A DNA stretch of 64,000 nt from Climacium dendroides. Its lineage: Eukaryota > Streptophyta > Bryopsida > Hypnales > Climaciaceae. Location: NCBI GenBank assembly GCA_950106755.1, contig OX467091.1:7953538-8017537 (forward strand), read 5' to 3'. The notes under the pieces are model-generated. The model saw nothing but the letters and a program-made list of their open reading frames with translations. It was not told the DNA's origin and ran no database searches. Shown here piece after piece: positions 25,054 through 38,400 of this stretch (within the stretch, counting starts at the first letter, position 1; each line of letters opens with the position of its first letter). Position numbers and translations under genes: made by a program.

Positions 25054-25514
25054 TCTAGTCACATTAGAATTTTATCAAATTTATTTATTCAAATCTAATC
25101 CAAAATTTAATTCAAATAGTTCAATTAGAAATCAACCTCTATATTCAAATTTTGGAAGAAATTCAAAAAGATTAAAAAAGATTTCAAAAATTCTGTAAGA
25201 TACATTAAGATTTTCTATGATTCTTTGAGAAATAAGAAAATCAAGAAAGATTTCCTAAGATTGTAAGAAGATTCTTCTATATTCCTAAAAGATTTTATCA
25301 AATTCTTTTGGATTTAAAAAGATTCTCTCAAATTCCCTCAAATTTAAAGATTTCTAAAGATTTCTAAAGATTCCTAAAGAATATGGTATTAAAAATTTCA
25401 CACCTCACAATATCCAGATCAATAAAATGGAAATCTCATTTAAACATAAACTGGTTGATTGTTGTAACCGTTGTTCAATGGTGCCCATAACAACAAACAA
25501 TTGTTGATTTTTTG
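25054..25514. repeat. Low-complexity AAGATT(C)-rich stretch
   Basis: From about 25150 to 25385 the sequence is a loose repetition of 'aaagattnct' words, including 'aaagatttcta' twice in a row near 25345. No coding or element signature is seen. Confidence 0.45.
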
Positions 25515-26410
25515 TTAGCCCCTAAAGGTTTTTGACTATGTTTTTGACTATGTTTTTTACCATGTTTTCACCAAAAACGCTCTAAAACTGCCATTTCTAG
25601 TACAAGTACCAATTTTTAGAAAAAAAATATTTTTGGACACATGTAACTGTAGGATCTTGTAGTATAGTAGTTTGTGAAGAAGTGGTAAAAATTTCAGAAA
25701 TTTTCGCCATATAGATTGCAAGATATTAGCATTTGAAGTAACAAAAACCTTTCTTTTGTTCCTACAAAAACTCAGGCAGTTGCACTTCACAAGGTCACAT
25801 TTTTATGAAAAAATGTCCAAAACGGTGGTTATTCTTTAGATTCATTCTTCAAGGCAAGTTGGCTACATGCTTGAAAAATTTCAAATTATTTGGAGTTGTA
25901 CAACATATAGGAAGAAAATAGAAAGTAGAAAGAAGTAGAGAATGATTCAAAACACAAAATTATTAGCAATTAATTTATGAAATTGAAAAACGCCAATCCC
26001 AATGGTTATAATGGACTTCAAAATTTATTTGAGAGTAGAAAATCTATAATTGCCCACAAACTAAAACTCCTCATAACTTTCATTTCATTAATTGTAATGG
26101 AATGTTTTAAAGCTTTCTAAGTATACATAAATCTAAAGAACCAATTTATTTATTTTTAATTCTTAAAAAAGTGATTTTTAAAGAAGTTTTTTTCTGCCCG
26201 AGCTGCCCGCCGAACATAGAAAATGACATATCATACAATAACTTTTAGACCATGTAGTCAAAAGTTATAAAAATTGTTGGGCCTTAAAGCTACTCCTTGG
26301 GCACATGCTGTGTGAAAATTTGAAAGGAAAAAAAAAAAAACTCCATTCGTAGTGAGCTGCCCAAAGTTGGTATATTGCCAAAAAACACCGTTTGGTCTTT
26401 TAGGGGTTAA
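25515..26410 (+). mobile_element. TTAA element, family C copy 4
   Basis: Ends are TTAGCCCCTAAAGG at 25515 and GGTCTTTTAGGGGTTAA at 26410. It is collinear with 6017-6930. Its right TTAA (26407-26410) immediately starts another stretch that ends at a TTAA at 26784. Confidence 0.8.
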
Positions 26411-26784
26411 ATCGGACGTGATTTTCTACTAGAAGAAATTTGCCATGAGTGAATCTAACATCATATACTTATGAATGGTCAAAATCCTCATTTTCATGTA
26501 AAGCAAAAAATTTATTCCAAGAGGACCCAAAGTTTATTGGCCTTGTTTTGCAAGAATGAAAAAAAAAAAAACTTTTTTTCCTTACTTCAAACATTATAAT
26601 ATTTCAATCTGCACATTCAATTGTGTTGAAACTTTTTCCACACTCTAATAAAATAAATTACTTCAGTTTTGTACAATTGAAGTTTCAAAAAAAGTTTCAA
26701 TTTTCATTTTTGAATAACATAACAAAAAACCACTGTTTTGGACGATGTCTCTAACCCCCCCCCCCTTGGTTCTTTAGGAATTAA
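26407..26784 (+). mobile_element. Probable TTAA element between two shared TTAAs
   Basis: Only the right terminus is convincing (CTTGGTTCTTTAGGAATTAA, ending 26784). The left boundary is inferred from the shared TTAA. The 3' half carries family C/D-like text ('attataatatttcaatctgcac') and a C11 run near 26755. Confidence 0.45.
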
Positions 26785-26925
26785 CTCATAAACGATGCTG
26801 ATGAATGACAAAGAATCTTTCTATGTGAGATAGAAATGCTTCTATTCATCTTCCAATTTTTTTGTGAGAAGGGGAGGTCTTTCTATAGTAGTTTGACTTC
26901 AAATGAGTACTTTTGGACTTTTTAA
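26781..26925 (-). mobile_element. TTAA element, family H, reverse, shortened
   Basis: It runs from TTAACTCATAAACGATG at 26781 to TTAAATG at 26922. The interior is the complement of the family H core ('gatgaatgacaaagaatc', 'gtagtttgacttcaaatgagtac'). Confidence 0.55.
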
Positions 26926-29900
26926 ATGAATGATTCACATGATACCCAAATGGACGATTTCCAGGGTCACGGTGACCAGCCCGAGCGTTCCAGCGTCAGA
27001 GCATTCCAGTTGCCAATCCTGCAACAACGCCAGACTGGTTAATTTCATCTCTTCAACAACTGCTAACAATTTTCACGTTTTTCCAATCGTAAGCGCTGCA
27101 ATTGAACTATTTAGGGTTCCTAGAACGTTATCATCTTATTTTGTACTGGAGTACTCAAAACCTGTTTGCAATTTTTAGCAATTTTTTAAAAAACGAACCA
27201 TGACAAGATGAACGTGTCGGTCTCTCCAAGCGAGGAGACAGACATCGATTTTCTCAGCCACTAATAAGATAGTAGCCACTCTGGCCCGGTGAAGCAAACT
27301 TACCAGCAGTCATGCATGTCTTGTAGGTCCAAATTCGAGGAAGATCGAGAAGAATTGATCGGGAAGGTGGGTAAAAGGTTGACCGATCGAAGTGCTGGAG
27401 CAGTGTGAGAGAGCCAGCTGATCGAGTCTTTGCAGGTGATCCACTTGAATTCTTTCGTGGCTACTGATTTATTGATTGATGGATGGTTCAGGTAGTAGGG
27501 AAAGATGTAGAGTTGATGAAGTCTTCTCTTCTCTTCACTCGGCATTCCTGAAGTTGAGATCCAACAAGCTCTTAAGCTTTTGTGGAATCGGAACAGATTC
27601 AAGCCTTTCTCTGGCAACTGAATTCTGGGGGGGCTTCCCACGGGCAGCTGGAGTCAAGTAAGATTCAAGGGTCTTCCTGACGCTTGCCAATGCTGTCGCT
27701 GAATTGGCAGCAGGAAAACTCCTGAACCCTATTTGGATCGCTCTTGACCATCATCGTGATCTACCTTGGCGCGAGATGGCCACTAGCATCCCGTCGGGCG
27801 ACAGAGATGCGGATGGTTACTAGGTGGAGGCTACCTTGAATTCCTCCATGGCGGGTGACATTCTTCGGTCCTCCATTCTTTGAAGGATTTGGAACAAGTG
27901 GGTCATCACTCAAGATTCGACTACCAAGAGTCAACTTGGTAGTGCTCCAGAAAGCTAGTTTTTGTTTGATAGAAATCAAGGCCATTTGGAAGCGTTGTTC
28001 TTTCTGAAACTTTGAATCTAATTTGAAATCCTAGATAACGAGTAGTCCCAAGTGAATGGCATAGGTGAGTGGCGTACCCAAATAGCATGGGATTTGTGCC
28101 AATTAATTTTGGCACATGCCGCTGGAGCAAAGAGGTTAAGGTGCGGTGTAGGGTTTATCCGTTTAGATCGTGCACGGACGGTGCTCTCTTGTAGGTCGGA
28201 AGCAGTGTTTCTTTTTGCATGAATTTTCGCCACTTCGCTACAGAGAAATCACAAAGGTTATTTTTGGGAAAGGAAACTTTAGATTTACTCCGTACAAAAT
28301 AGCCAGATTCCTTAAAACCAATAGCAAAATATTACGTGGGTTTCTTATAAATATCAACAAATATCACATAAGAATTGAATAAATAGCTGGCCACTTCTCC
28401 AAAATGAAAAGTCACTGTTCGGGAAGTTGAAGATGGGAAACCTCCAGCTTAAAGCCTGTCCACATGTAAGACGCGACCCCGCCCGTGAATTTTTGCAGGA
28501 ACCGAGTGTGTGAGTCTGTCCCATGTCTAATCCAGTTCTTCCAACTTGTCATTTCTCTGCCAGGACGGAGAACTGGATTTAGACACGCAACAGACTTTTT
28601 TCTACAAACGAACATACTGGACGCTACATGTGAACATGTGAACAGGCTCTTAAAACCCTCACTTATCGAATTGCCTTCCCTGTAAAAGTAGTGCATACTG
28701 AGCAGTGAAGAATATAATATTTCCCCAACTGGGCGTTAGATTTGAGTTTCTTAGCATTATCTCAATCGCGACGCTAGGGATGTGATAGTCGAGCAAGAAA
28801 GTCGTGGGGAACTGAGTGTAAGAATTTGGAAAGAAGTCGGGAAGGAATGGTTCTGGCTTTACATGGATTGCATGCAATGTGTAGATTATGAGTCCTAGTT
28901 GAGATTGAGATTGAAACATCTAACATGATCCCAGATATGTGATGAGCAATATTCTCCATGTGGCTCTTTCTAATTTCTTGCATCTCTCATTCATACTAAA
29001 GGTTACTTATGAATACTAGCCGGGCTTCTCCATATCAAATCAGAAAGTGCCAAGCATCCAGAACTCATCCAGTTTGGAACTGGTCGAAGGGATCAAGTTT
29101 TTCGAGAACGACTACGATCATCGTAGTCATGGTTATATTAAAGGAGCTGCAAGATTTGGTGAAACTAATTCAAAAACTGCTTCACCTAGATGAAATTAGC
29201 ACGTTGTGGGCATAATTCTAATCTTTGTACTATACAATCTCTGAAATAACAGATTCAGCATCCATAGTGGCAGAAATTAGTGATGCCCATTGCTCACTGA
29301 AATAGCATATTGGTCGCTCTGATTTTGGATCCCAGCTTTGAAGGATGCGGCCAACTAGCTAGCTCGCAATTAAGTGGTTAGTATCGATCTGCTCTTCACT
29401 TGCACATGATTACATCTAACTTACAGGCCACGATTAACGGAACCCGGAAGCTCACAGGCCACGATTGTTTCAGTTTCCGGGTCCCGAATTCCGCATGTAT
29501 TTCATCACAGACTCCAGAGCTAGATCGTATGTGTCATGACGGGTTCAATTAATTCCCTGCAGTTTTGTATAAATCATCACGTCGGAGCCTGTGTATGGAC
29601 TGGGTATTCAGGTGGTAGCACTGTACTGCCGTGTAGATTTCTACTTACTCCAGCGCGTGCAGGCCAGGAAGGAAGGATGCAGCTCAACTCCGTTTTATCA
29701 TGATTGACGCCATGTGAGCTTTAATTTGGATGAGATTTGTCTCCTTCCCACTCAGACAGCTCCTTCAGTTGGTCATCAATTGACGCAGTAAGTGTACATT
29801 GAATCTGGTGAAGTGGTGATAATTTCTCTTCTGACTCGTGGCACCGTTCTATTGAATTCAAGTGGACAGTACTGGCACTGGGTACACTCCAAGTACATAC

Positions 29901-30585
29901 ACTCGTATGGAAAGGAGACGGCCACTAAGCTGAAGTGAAGGTAATAATAATGGTCATCCTGTACTCTACGAGTCTAACTGAGACTTCCCACATGTCTGTA
30001 ACGTGGTGAGCAGTAAGTAGTAAGGTAACAGGTCCATGAATCGCCCGCCTAAGAGCTGAAACTGAATTTCAGGAAGGTGAAGCTTCATGAAATATTTTCC
30101 GGCAAATTTTCCTTGGAAGAGGAGTGGAATGGGCATCTAACCCAAGTCGTTTCATATTTTTTTGAGCTTTTTGGAATTAGTTATGAAATTTTGAAGTTGA
30201 AATGGCATAGGGCTCTAAAATTACCCACCTCCTAGAATGTACCATTGTTGTACATTGTTGAAGGCTATGAAGAAGAAACATGTACAAATAGTGTACATTT
30301 GAAGAGGTGGGCGATTTTAGAGCATGTTGCCTTAAGAGCAACCTCACAACAACACGTTGAGAAGCAACACTGTGAAGCAAATCAATGGAAGACATTCTTC
30401 ATTAGTAGAAGATCAATGGTGCAACTCACCGTAGCTTACCGTAGCTAAACTTGCAATAATTTTGTCCTTCCTACTTCAATTACATATTGGACTTCTTCTT
30501 AGACTCTATTGAAGGCTAGATAAGGTAAGAGACCCATTCTAGATAGTGGCTCTTCTATTTTTAGAATGATTGGATTGTGTGGGTT
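26926..30585. other. GC-richer low-copy block without a supported gene
   Basis: Between about 26930 and 30100 the DNA is clearly less AT-rich than its surroundings and has no copies elsewhere in the window, as expected for an old gene or a transcribed unit. Frames of 60-113 codons occur on both strands (for example 27300-27641 on the minus strand) but overlap, lack a convincing splice chain and show no domain I know. An inverted pair of GGAACCCGGAA and TTTCCGGGTCCC with a repeated 'cacaggccacgatt' lies at 29425-29490. From about 30120 the text resembles 2680-2850, so the last part is dispersed repeat. Confidence 0.4.
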
Positions 30586-31667
30586 TTGAATCTCCGAGGC
30601 TTGTTTTTTTTCATCAGAAAACACTTAAAACTACCATTTCTATTGTAGAAACCAAGAAAACTTGACTTTTTTTTGCTTTCATGTATCTAATTGTAGGATC
30701 TTGCACTAGACTAGTATAGGAATATGTGGAAGAAATTTCATAAACTTTGGCTACATAGATTGCAAGATATTTGCATTTTTAAGAACAAGCAAAATGAGTT
30801 TTTCTAGCACCTTGCAAGATTAAATTATGAGACTTTGAATCTTCTTAGCTTAGAATTTTTGCACTACACATTATGAATTCAAAAAAACTTATAATGAATA
30901 AATAAGTTTGAAGTTTAAGGAACATACACACACATACACAATTTTCATACTTCAAAAAATTGTTAAGTAGAAGTAGGTTTGAAATTGAAGAAAAAATTAT
31001 ATCATCAATAGCTTTAAAACGGAATTGAAACATACAAATTCTAACAATTATACTAATCCTTTTGGAACTTTTTCTTTTTGAATATTGTGAAAATTGAGAT
31101 AAAAGAAAATCCAACATGTTACTTCCTCAAAAAGTTTCTGTCATTGTATGCAAAAGAAGAAACTCAATATTTTCACATCACTAATTCAAATGGAATGAAT
31201 TAACTTTTCATGAAGACAAAATACAATCTATGAGAAATAAATTTATAAAATTATTAGTCTAAATTTTTAGAGGTTTTATTTTTGTTCCAAAATCTAAAAT
31301 ATAATCTCAATGAGGCATAGATGTTTATGGGGAATTTCATTAAAATGGCGATATTCCAAGTGCCATTTTCACAGTGTGCCATTTCCATAGTTCAAAACGG
31401 GCGGTCTGAAATCTAGTACACTAATAGATTTCAGACTCCCCAGTCTGAACTGTGGGATGTCAAAGTCACAGAATATTTGCCATTTTAATGAAATTCCCCT
31501 TGTTTCTCCTTGGCACTGATTGAAATAAAAATTATATTCCTTTAAAATAAATATATTTTTATATCTTCAAAAAAAGTTTTAAAAAATCGTGCCAAAAATT
31601 GAGATCACTAAAACTTGTATAAATTTTCATTTGTCCTTTGAGGGAACAATGGGACTTTAGGGGTTAA
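30586..31667 (-). mobile_element. TTAA element, family D, reverse orientation, carrying a nested MITE
   Basis: The right end GGGACTTTAGGGGTTAA at 31667 is intact. The left end, near TTGAATCTCCGAGGC (30586), is degraded. The interior is the reverse complement of 7232-8137. It is interrupted at 31329-31499 by an unrelated fold-back element, within the segment that family D reads as '...ccaggcaccgattg' elsewhere. Confidence 0.7.
31329..31499. mobile_element. 171-bp fold-back MITE nested in a TTAA element
   Basis: The ends GGGGAATTTCATTAAAATGG (31329) and CCATTTTAATGAAATTCCCC (31499) are perfect inverted repeats of at least 20 bp. Further inward inverted pairs (TCTGAAATCT with AGATTTCAGA, CAGTGTG/CAGTCTG words) would let most of the element fold. 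TGTTT occurs on both sides (31322-31326 and 31501-31505), possibly a target duplication. No coding capacity. Perfect ends suggest a fairly recent insertion. Confidence 0.85.
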
Positions 31668-32020
31668 TTTTTAATTTTTGCATAACATATAGTATTCATA
31701 ACTACATAATGAAGTCTCCAAGGTTTTTTCCCTTTCCTATAACCTCCATAATTGAATTCAAGCATTGAAATGCCCTTGAAGTCTTTGCTCATTTATTGTG
31801 GCAAAAAGTCATTATGAGTATCTAACTTTATAAATGCATTTTAGACTCTTTATACTATGTTATGCAAGTCACTCTATAGTCAAAGCATCCAAGACCATCA
31901 AAATAAGAGATTCAACATAGTTGGTAACACCTTAATTTTTTTTTGGTGGTATTTATAATTAAAAATCATGAATTTTCAAAAATAAAATAAAATTGGATAA
32001 GACATGTAATTATTATAAAT

Positions 32021-32971
32021 TTAACCTCTAAAGGACCAAACGGTGTTTTTTGGCAACATATCGATTTTGGGCAGCTCACTACGAATGGAATTTTTATTTT
32101 TTTTCATTGAAATTTTCACACAACATGTGTCCATGGAATAGCTTTAAGGCCCAACAATTTTCATAACTTTTGACTACATGGTTAAAAAGTTATTGTATGA
32201 AATGTAGTTTTCTTTGTTATGCGGGTAGTTTGAGCAGCAAAAAAACTTCTTTAAAAATCACTTTCTAAAAATATAAAAATTTGAAATTGATTTTCTAGAT
32301 TTATTTATACATGGATATCTTTGAAACATTCCATTTTGATTAATGAGATGAAAGTTATGAAAAGTTTTAGTTGTGGGTAGTTTGAAGGTAGTTATGAAAT
32401 CTATACTCTAAAATAAAGTTCAAAATCCTTTATTTAACTCAATTTTTAATATTTTTGGAAAATAATAAAATAATTGGGTGTAGATTTTTTATTAAAACAT
32501 TACAACCATTGGGATTGGCATTTTTCAATTTCATAAATAAATTGTTAACAATTTTGTATTTTGAATCATTTTCTACGTCTTTCTACTTTCTATTTTTTCC
32601 TATATGTTGTACAATTCCAAATGATTTGAGAATTTTTAAGTATGTAGCCAACTTGACTTGAAGAATGAATCCAAAGAGTGACCACCATTTTGAACATTTT
32701 TTCATAATGATTTGACCTTAAGAAGTGTAACTGCTCGGGTTTTCATAGGGACAAAAAAAGGATTTTTGTTACTTCAAACACTAATATCATGCAATCTACA
32801 CGGTGAAAATTTCTGAAAAATTTTCTACATCTTCTCAAAACAAAGTAATATAAGATCCTACAGTTAGATGTATCAAAAATGAGTTTTTTTCAAAAATTTG
32901 GTACTTGTACTAGAGATGGCAGTTTTGGAGCATTTTTGGTGAATACATAGTCAAAATCCTTTAGGGGTTAA
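32021..32971 (-). mobile_element. TTAA element, family C copy 5, reverse orientation
   Basis: It opens TTAACCTCTAAAGGACC at 32021 and closes AATCCTTTAGGGGTTAA at 32971. It is the reverse complement of 6017-6930 along its length. Both TTAAs are intact. Confidence 0.82.
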
Positions 32972-33074
32972 AGTGGAAGCTCGTGAGACCAATGTAACCA
33001 TGACATAGTTTGGTCTTAAAACCAAAATCTAGAAAATCAATAATCAATCAATTGCAATTAAGTATGGAAATAGT

Positions 33075-33979
33075 TTAACCCCTAAAGTCTCAAGATTTTT
33101 TTAAGGGGACACTTTAAGGTCCTATGACCTTGATTTTGAATTTGATTTTTTGAAACTTTTTTGAAAGATTAAAATATTTATTAGCTTTTGGGGGATACAA
33201 TCTATTTTTCAATTGGTGCCTAGGAGTAAAAGTTATGCCACTTGAATCTCAAAGGCAATTTGTGGAATAGTACAAAAAAATCACAAAACTCAAAATAATT
33301 TAAAGTTTAAAAAAAAAATTCATAGAAAATTCTTTTGCTTACATGGAAATCTTTGATTCATTTTGTTTGGACTAGTGATGATATAATTACAAAGAATCTT
33401 GTTTTGGGGACACTCATAGCATCTTAAAAAAAACTAAACTTGTAGGATTCATTTTTAAACTCAATTTTTATAATTTAAAAAAAAAATCCACAAAGTTTAG
33501 ATTACTTTATGGATCAATTTCCTTGCTTCTATACAATAATTTTCTTAAGAATGAATCAATTGTTTTTTTTCTTGAATTTTTTCTTTCACTTTCAACTGAA
33601 TTTTTTTCTTTGACTCTCAACTAAATTTTTTTCTTTGACTCTCAACTGAATTCTTTTCTTTGACTCTTAACTGAACTTTTCAACATAAAAAATAAAAAAT
33701 AAAAATCAATAATGAAAAAATTTTAATTCAAGAAGATTCAAAGTCAAAAATCTAGTCAAGTTTGGTGCTGAAAAACTTGTTTTCTTCACTTTAAATGTAA
33801 TATCTTGCAATTTATGTGGTCAAAGTTTTTCAAATTCCTTCCACGTATTCTTATAGTAGTCTAGTGCAAGATTTCATAGTTAGATATGAAAAAAAATTAA
33901 CTTTTATGCTTTTGCAATAGAAATGATAGTTTTGAGTGTTTTTTTCAATGAAAAATGGCCTTGAGACTTTACGGATTAA
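33075..33979 (+). mobile_element. TTAA element, family D copy (0.9 kb)
   Basis: TTAACCCCTAAAGTCTC opens it at 33075; CTTGAGACTTTACGGATTAA closes it at 33979. It is collinear with 7232-8137. It contains a private tandem array at about 33573-33678 of four roughly 25-bp units built on 'tttctttgactctcaact'. Confidence 0.78.
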
Positions 33980-34227
33980 TTTATTTTAGAGGACACTTTC
34001 AATAGAAGTCTACTTATTAAAAATGGGTATAAGGATGATTTAATTCAAGTGTTTTACTTTGCTTTGGCATATTCGGTGTGCTTGTTGTTGTCAAGTGTTT
34101 GATAATGAACATGGATATATTTTCAATTTTGCTCATGTATCTAGCATGACATAATCCATTTAGACATGGTTATGTTTAGTACCATCCTTGAATCTTCCCA
34201 CATCAAGCAAAGCTCACAAATTTTCCA

Positions 34228-34872
34228 TTAACCCCTAAAGGACTAGAACCATTGCAAAATAGTCAAACACTATTGCTAAATTTTTCCCTTCAAATTATGT
34301 TCAAATATCAATCTTACATTTTTATTATATAACACTATAAACTAGAAAATCTTCACTTGGTTTCATGAATATTGTAATAATTATAATTTTGTGACTAAAA
34401 GTGAAAATAAATATGTTAATATAGCAAAAATAGTTCAATTAATTTGAAATTATTTGAAGAGGTATAAGTAGCAATGAAGATTAGTATAAAAATTTCTTGA
34501 TTAGTTGTTTTAGTTATTACACCCAAAACACCCTTGGCAATGACCTTCTAGTCAAATTTCACTATCAAGCCAAATTTATCCTATTATATAATTGATATAT
34601 AGAATCTTCTTATTTTTCATGTTTTACAAAAGCACATTTTCTATTGGCACATATTTTTATAAATTTTGATGGAAAATCAAATAATGATATATAATTTAAT
34701 AAAAAGTTAATTTAAAATTTTGAATGAAAAATACACAATATGGTGAATAATGGATATTGACACTTGGAGATTGCAATTGTAATAATTGTTTCAATTTTCT
34801 AATTTTCTAAAATTTTAAAATGGGATAGAATTAGAAATTTTAAGCTTCATTTTTGCATTTTTTATAGCTTAA
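34228..34872 (+). mobile_element. TTAA element, family F, right end missing
   Basis: The left terminus TTAACCCCTAAAGGAC is clear at 34228. The sequence then runs to the TTAA that opens the next element at 34869 without a recognisable CTTTAGGGG end, so it is either truncated or decayed. It shares loose text with 44276-44809. Confidence 0.5.
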
Positions 34873-35452
34873 CCCCTAAAGCCGTGAGGCATATTTCAGA
34901 CAAAAATTGTGAAAACTGTTGCTTTTTAGGGCAATGAGAAAAAAATAAAAAATAAAAGTTTTTTTAAAATTCAACCATACAAATTTGTACTAGAATACTA
35001 TGGGAATGTGTGGAAAAACTTTCAGAAACTTTGACTATACAAATTGAAAGATCATAATGTTTGAAGTTCACAAATTTTTTTTTCTTTGACCCTACCTAAC
35101 AAGTCCAACAGCCTTTAATTCCTCCTATAGTGAGATTTTTACACTACACATGGTTAGTTTTTTTGACATTTGCTTCTTATACCATGTAAGTTACATACTT
35201 GCCAAATTTTAGAAGTAAAGGAGGAGTTTTGCAAAAGTTTTCAAAAGCTGCCTAAGTTGCCAAAAAAATTAAGGGCAATATAACTTTTGATCCAAACACC
35301 CAATTGGGAAAAAAAATCAAAATCTTACTGAGGGGATACATGTTCATACCTTGTGTCAAAATTTCGTGAATATTTGACCAAAATTGACTTTATTGGAACC
35401 TATTTAGATTTTCAATTGTCCGTTTGACAAACAATTGTCCTTTAGAGATTAA
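34869..35452 (+). mobile_element. TTAA element, family E (0.58 kb)
   Basis: It opens with TTAACCCCTAAAGCCG at 34869 and closes with TGTCCTTTAGAGATTAA at 35452. The termini fit the superfamily. The interior has words in common with family D ('ggaatgtgtgg', 'attgaaagatcataatgtttgaag') but is not collinear with it. Confidence 0.65.
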
Positions 35453-38400
35453 AGCATATACCAATAATGGATATTTTGAAAGTTACAATCAAGGTTGACC
35501 AAGGTGCATTCACTTTTTGGATGTGTGGACTTTAAGAGGTTAAAGAGGAATTCTCCCTCTTCTAAGTGCTTCAAACTTTGCTTTTTTGTTGTCAACCATA
35601 GTTTTTTGCAAAAAGAGGATGAAGAAGCTTGTCAGAAAAATGACAAGAGTAAAATTAAAGGAACATATTGTAAGAAGCTAAAATCTCAAATTGTTGGCAA
35701 AATTTTGCTAGTAGAAATAGGACTAGTGGTAATGTGCACATTACCAATTGACACCTACTTCCTCAATTTTTAACTCTATTGTCATTCTTCAATGAGAGTA
35801 GGAATCTTTAGCTAATATTGTTTTAGACTGTCACTTTCTTTGAGCATATAATTTTATAATCAATTTTCAAAAATAAAAAATAAAAATGCAAAGTCTTCTT
35901 ATAAAGTGAGTAGAAGTTGACTATTCTATTATTGTAAATAGTTATAATCATTGAGACTTTAAGTTTGAATTTTTGAACTACATTTATTCAATTTCAAGCT
36001 TATTCTCAATCTACTAAAATTTGAAGAATGAAGTATACTTATTGAATTTTTGGATAATTAAACCATTAAGAATTAACCCTAGCATAAAATCTCTAATAAA
36101 TACAAAACTATTGGATAACCATAGCTTCAAAAGAAAATTATAAGGTATAAAATTAAATAAATTATTAGACAACAAATTATTCCATGTCCTAGTCTATGCA
36201 TGAAAAAATCTCTTGAGGTAATTGTAGACATTAGTTGTTTAGAAAACAATCTTTGGTGTCCACTAAAATTCTCCATTTTTCTAATTTTTTCCAAATTTTC
36301 CAAATTTTTGTTAGAAAATTCGCAATTGTTAAAAATACATAATTATTTACAACTACATATTCAAAGTAAAATTTTTAACTCCTAAGAAAATCATTATTTA
36401 GTTTAGTACCATAGAATGGCTTTATTTGCATATCTTCAAATGCATATACTTTATGAAAATGTTGAATGAGGATGACAATTTATGTTCATTTATAAGTGAT
36501 TATAAGTGATCATAATTAGATGTTTAATTGTTTTTTTGGTATATTTTAATCCTTCATTAAAGACAATGCATTCAAGTTTTGAACGACGGATGAATATAAG
36601 AATGTACCAAATGTACCAATTTTTTTCATCCATCTAAATGTTTGTAGATTCTTGTGATAGTTTTCTAACATTTCTACAAAATAGATTTTCAAAAGTAATC
36701 TTTGTAAATGTTTTGTAGTTCAAAAGCTAAAAGCATGTTTCACTCAAAAAATTATATTGTCATCTTATAAAATGAAACTTTAAAGCAAACTTCAATAAGT
36801 AAGTTAAACTATTATAAATAGAACTAAACATTTTAAACTGAAAAGCAAAAAAAACTTGTGAAAATTACAAAATATTCACCCCATAAAATTTCAATTTTTT
36901 ATTTCAAATTTATGAAAAGTATTGCTTAGTCTAGTAGTAGGTCTATCTATATCAAATTTTAGATAAGATCTATGGATTAAAATTTGCAACTTTTGTATAA
37001 AATACATTATCGAGTTATTTTTCTATGTTGCAATTTCTAATACACCTTCACAATTTTGGAAGTTAGGACTATCCTTAGTCATTAAATGTTCAATAACTAT
37101 CTTGCTACATAAATAGATAGAAATTTGTACACAACTTGTGTGTTAGACTCTTTATTCTTTGTGCTTGAAGGACTTGTCAATTTTATTCTATGACATAAAT
37201 AAAAGCTTTTGCTATAATCCAACATACCCTTATATTTACAAATTGTATATAAAAGGAAATGCTCTACACAAATCAATAACATACAGTACGTGGTGAGCAG
37301 GGCCAATATTTTTTTTCCAAATATTTATCTAGTCCTTCAGAATTTAAAAATATTTTAGAAATATTATATAATATTTATTTTTGTCTATACATATCATTTA
37401 TTTTCTTAAAATAAATTTCTAATTTTTTTGCCAACCTTGACCACAAAGGTTGCTAGCATGTGAGCCTAGGATCTTAAGTTTAAAAGTGGCTAGGCACCTT
37501 TCATGGTACTTATGTTGTAGGGGCATGCGTTGCAAGCACCTTCTATGGTTATAGGGTGCATATGATATAGGTATGTATGTTATAATCACCTTCAATAATT
37601 GTTGTGTACCTACTTATACCAAGGCTCATTGGTTTGTTGGCTCACATTCCTAGGCTCACACACTAGTGTCATTGCCTTGACCACCGAGTATAGTAGTTAT
37701 GTTGGAGGGGTTTCAATTATTTCTTATACAAATTCTCAAAAGTAAATTTTATTACCATACTAATAAGGCAAGGTCGGCACATTGATGCCGAATTACTAAT
37801 TAATGTTCTTAAAGTAGATTCAACACTATAAAATAGTAAAGTCAAAAGCAAAATTGTGTTCAAAGTACAATTTTAGATTTCATTTAGGCAATGTAGAATG
37901 ACTTTTTCCAAAAACTTTGATCTAAGTTAATGTGGAAAATCAAACTAACTTTTATTACCCAATTTTTTTTGAGATTTCAAGTCTTCAATCAAAAGCTATA
38001 AACAAATTTTAGAGAGGGGTTGGAAGGGACATTTTCTTTGACATTTCAACCATCCTTTTTGAATTTTGTCCATAACATTATTTTTGAGGCTCAAAATCAC
38101 AAATGAATTTTGGAAAATGAAAACAAGCTTGAATTCCTAACTTTTCAAAATTCAATTTTTTTTTAAATGAATTATTCTACTATGCCCAAATGAAGTATGA
38201 AATTCTACCGTGGACACAATTCCTATATTTTGACAATGAGTGGTCAAACTCTCATCTTCAAATTATCCTATATCCTTTGAAGACTAGAAAAAAGGATTTT
38301 CATTATAAAAACGACCTCTCCACCCATCCTCCTCACCAATTGTCAAAGCAAAATAATTTCTCCCTTTTCACAATCCCAAATGTTCTTAATGGTAGATGAT

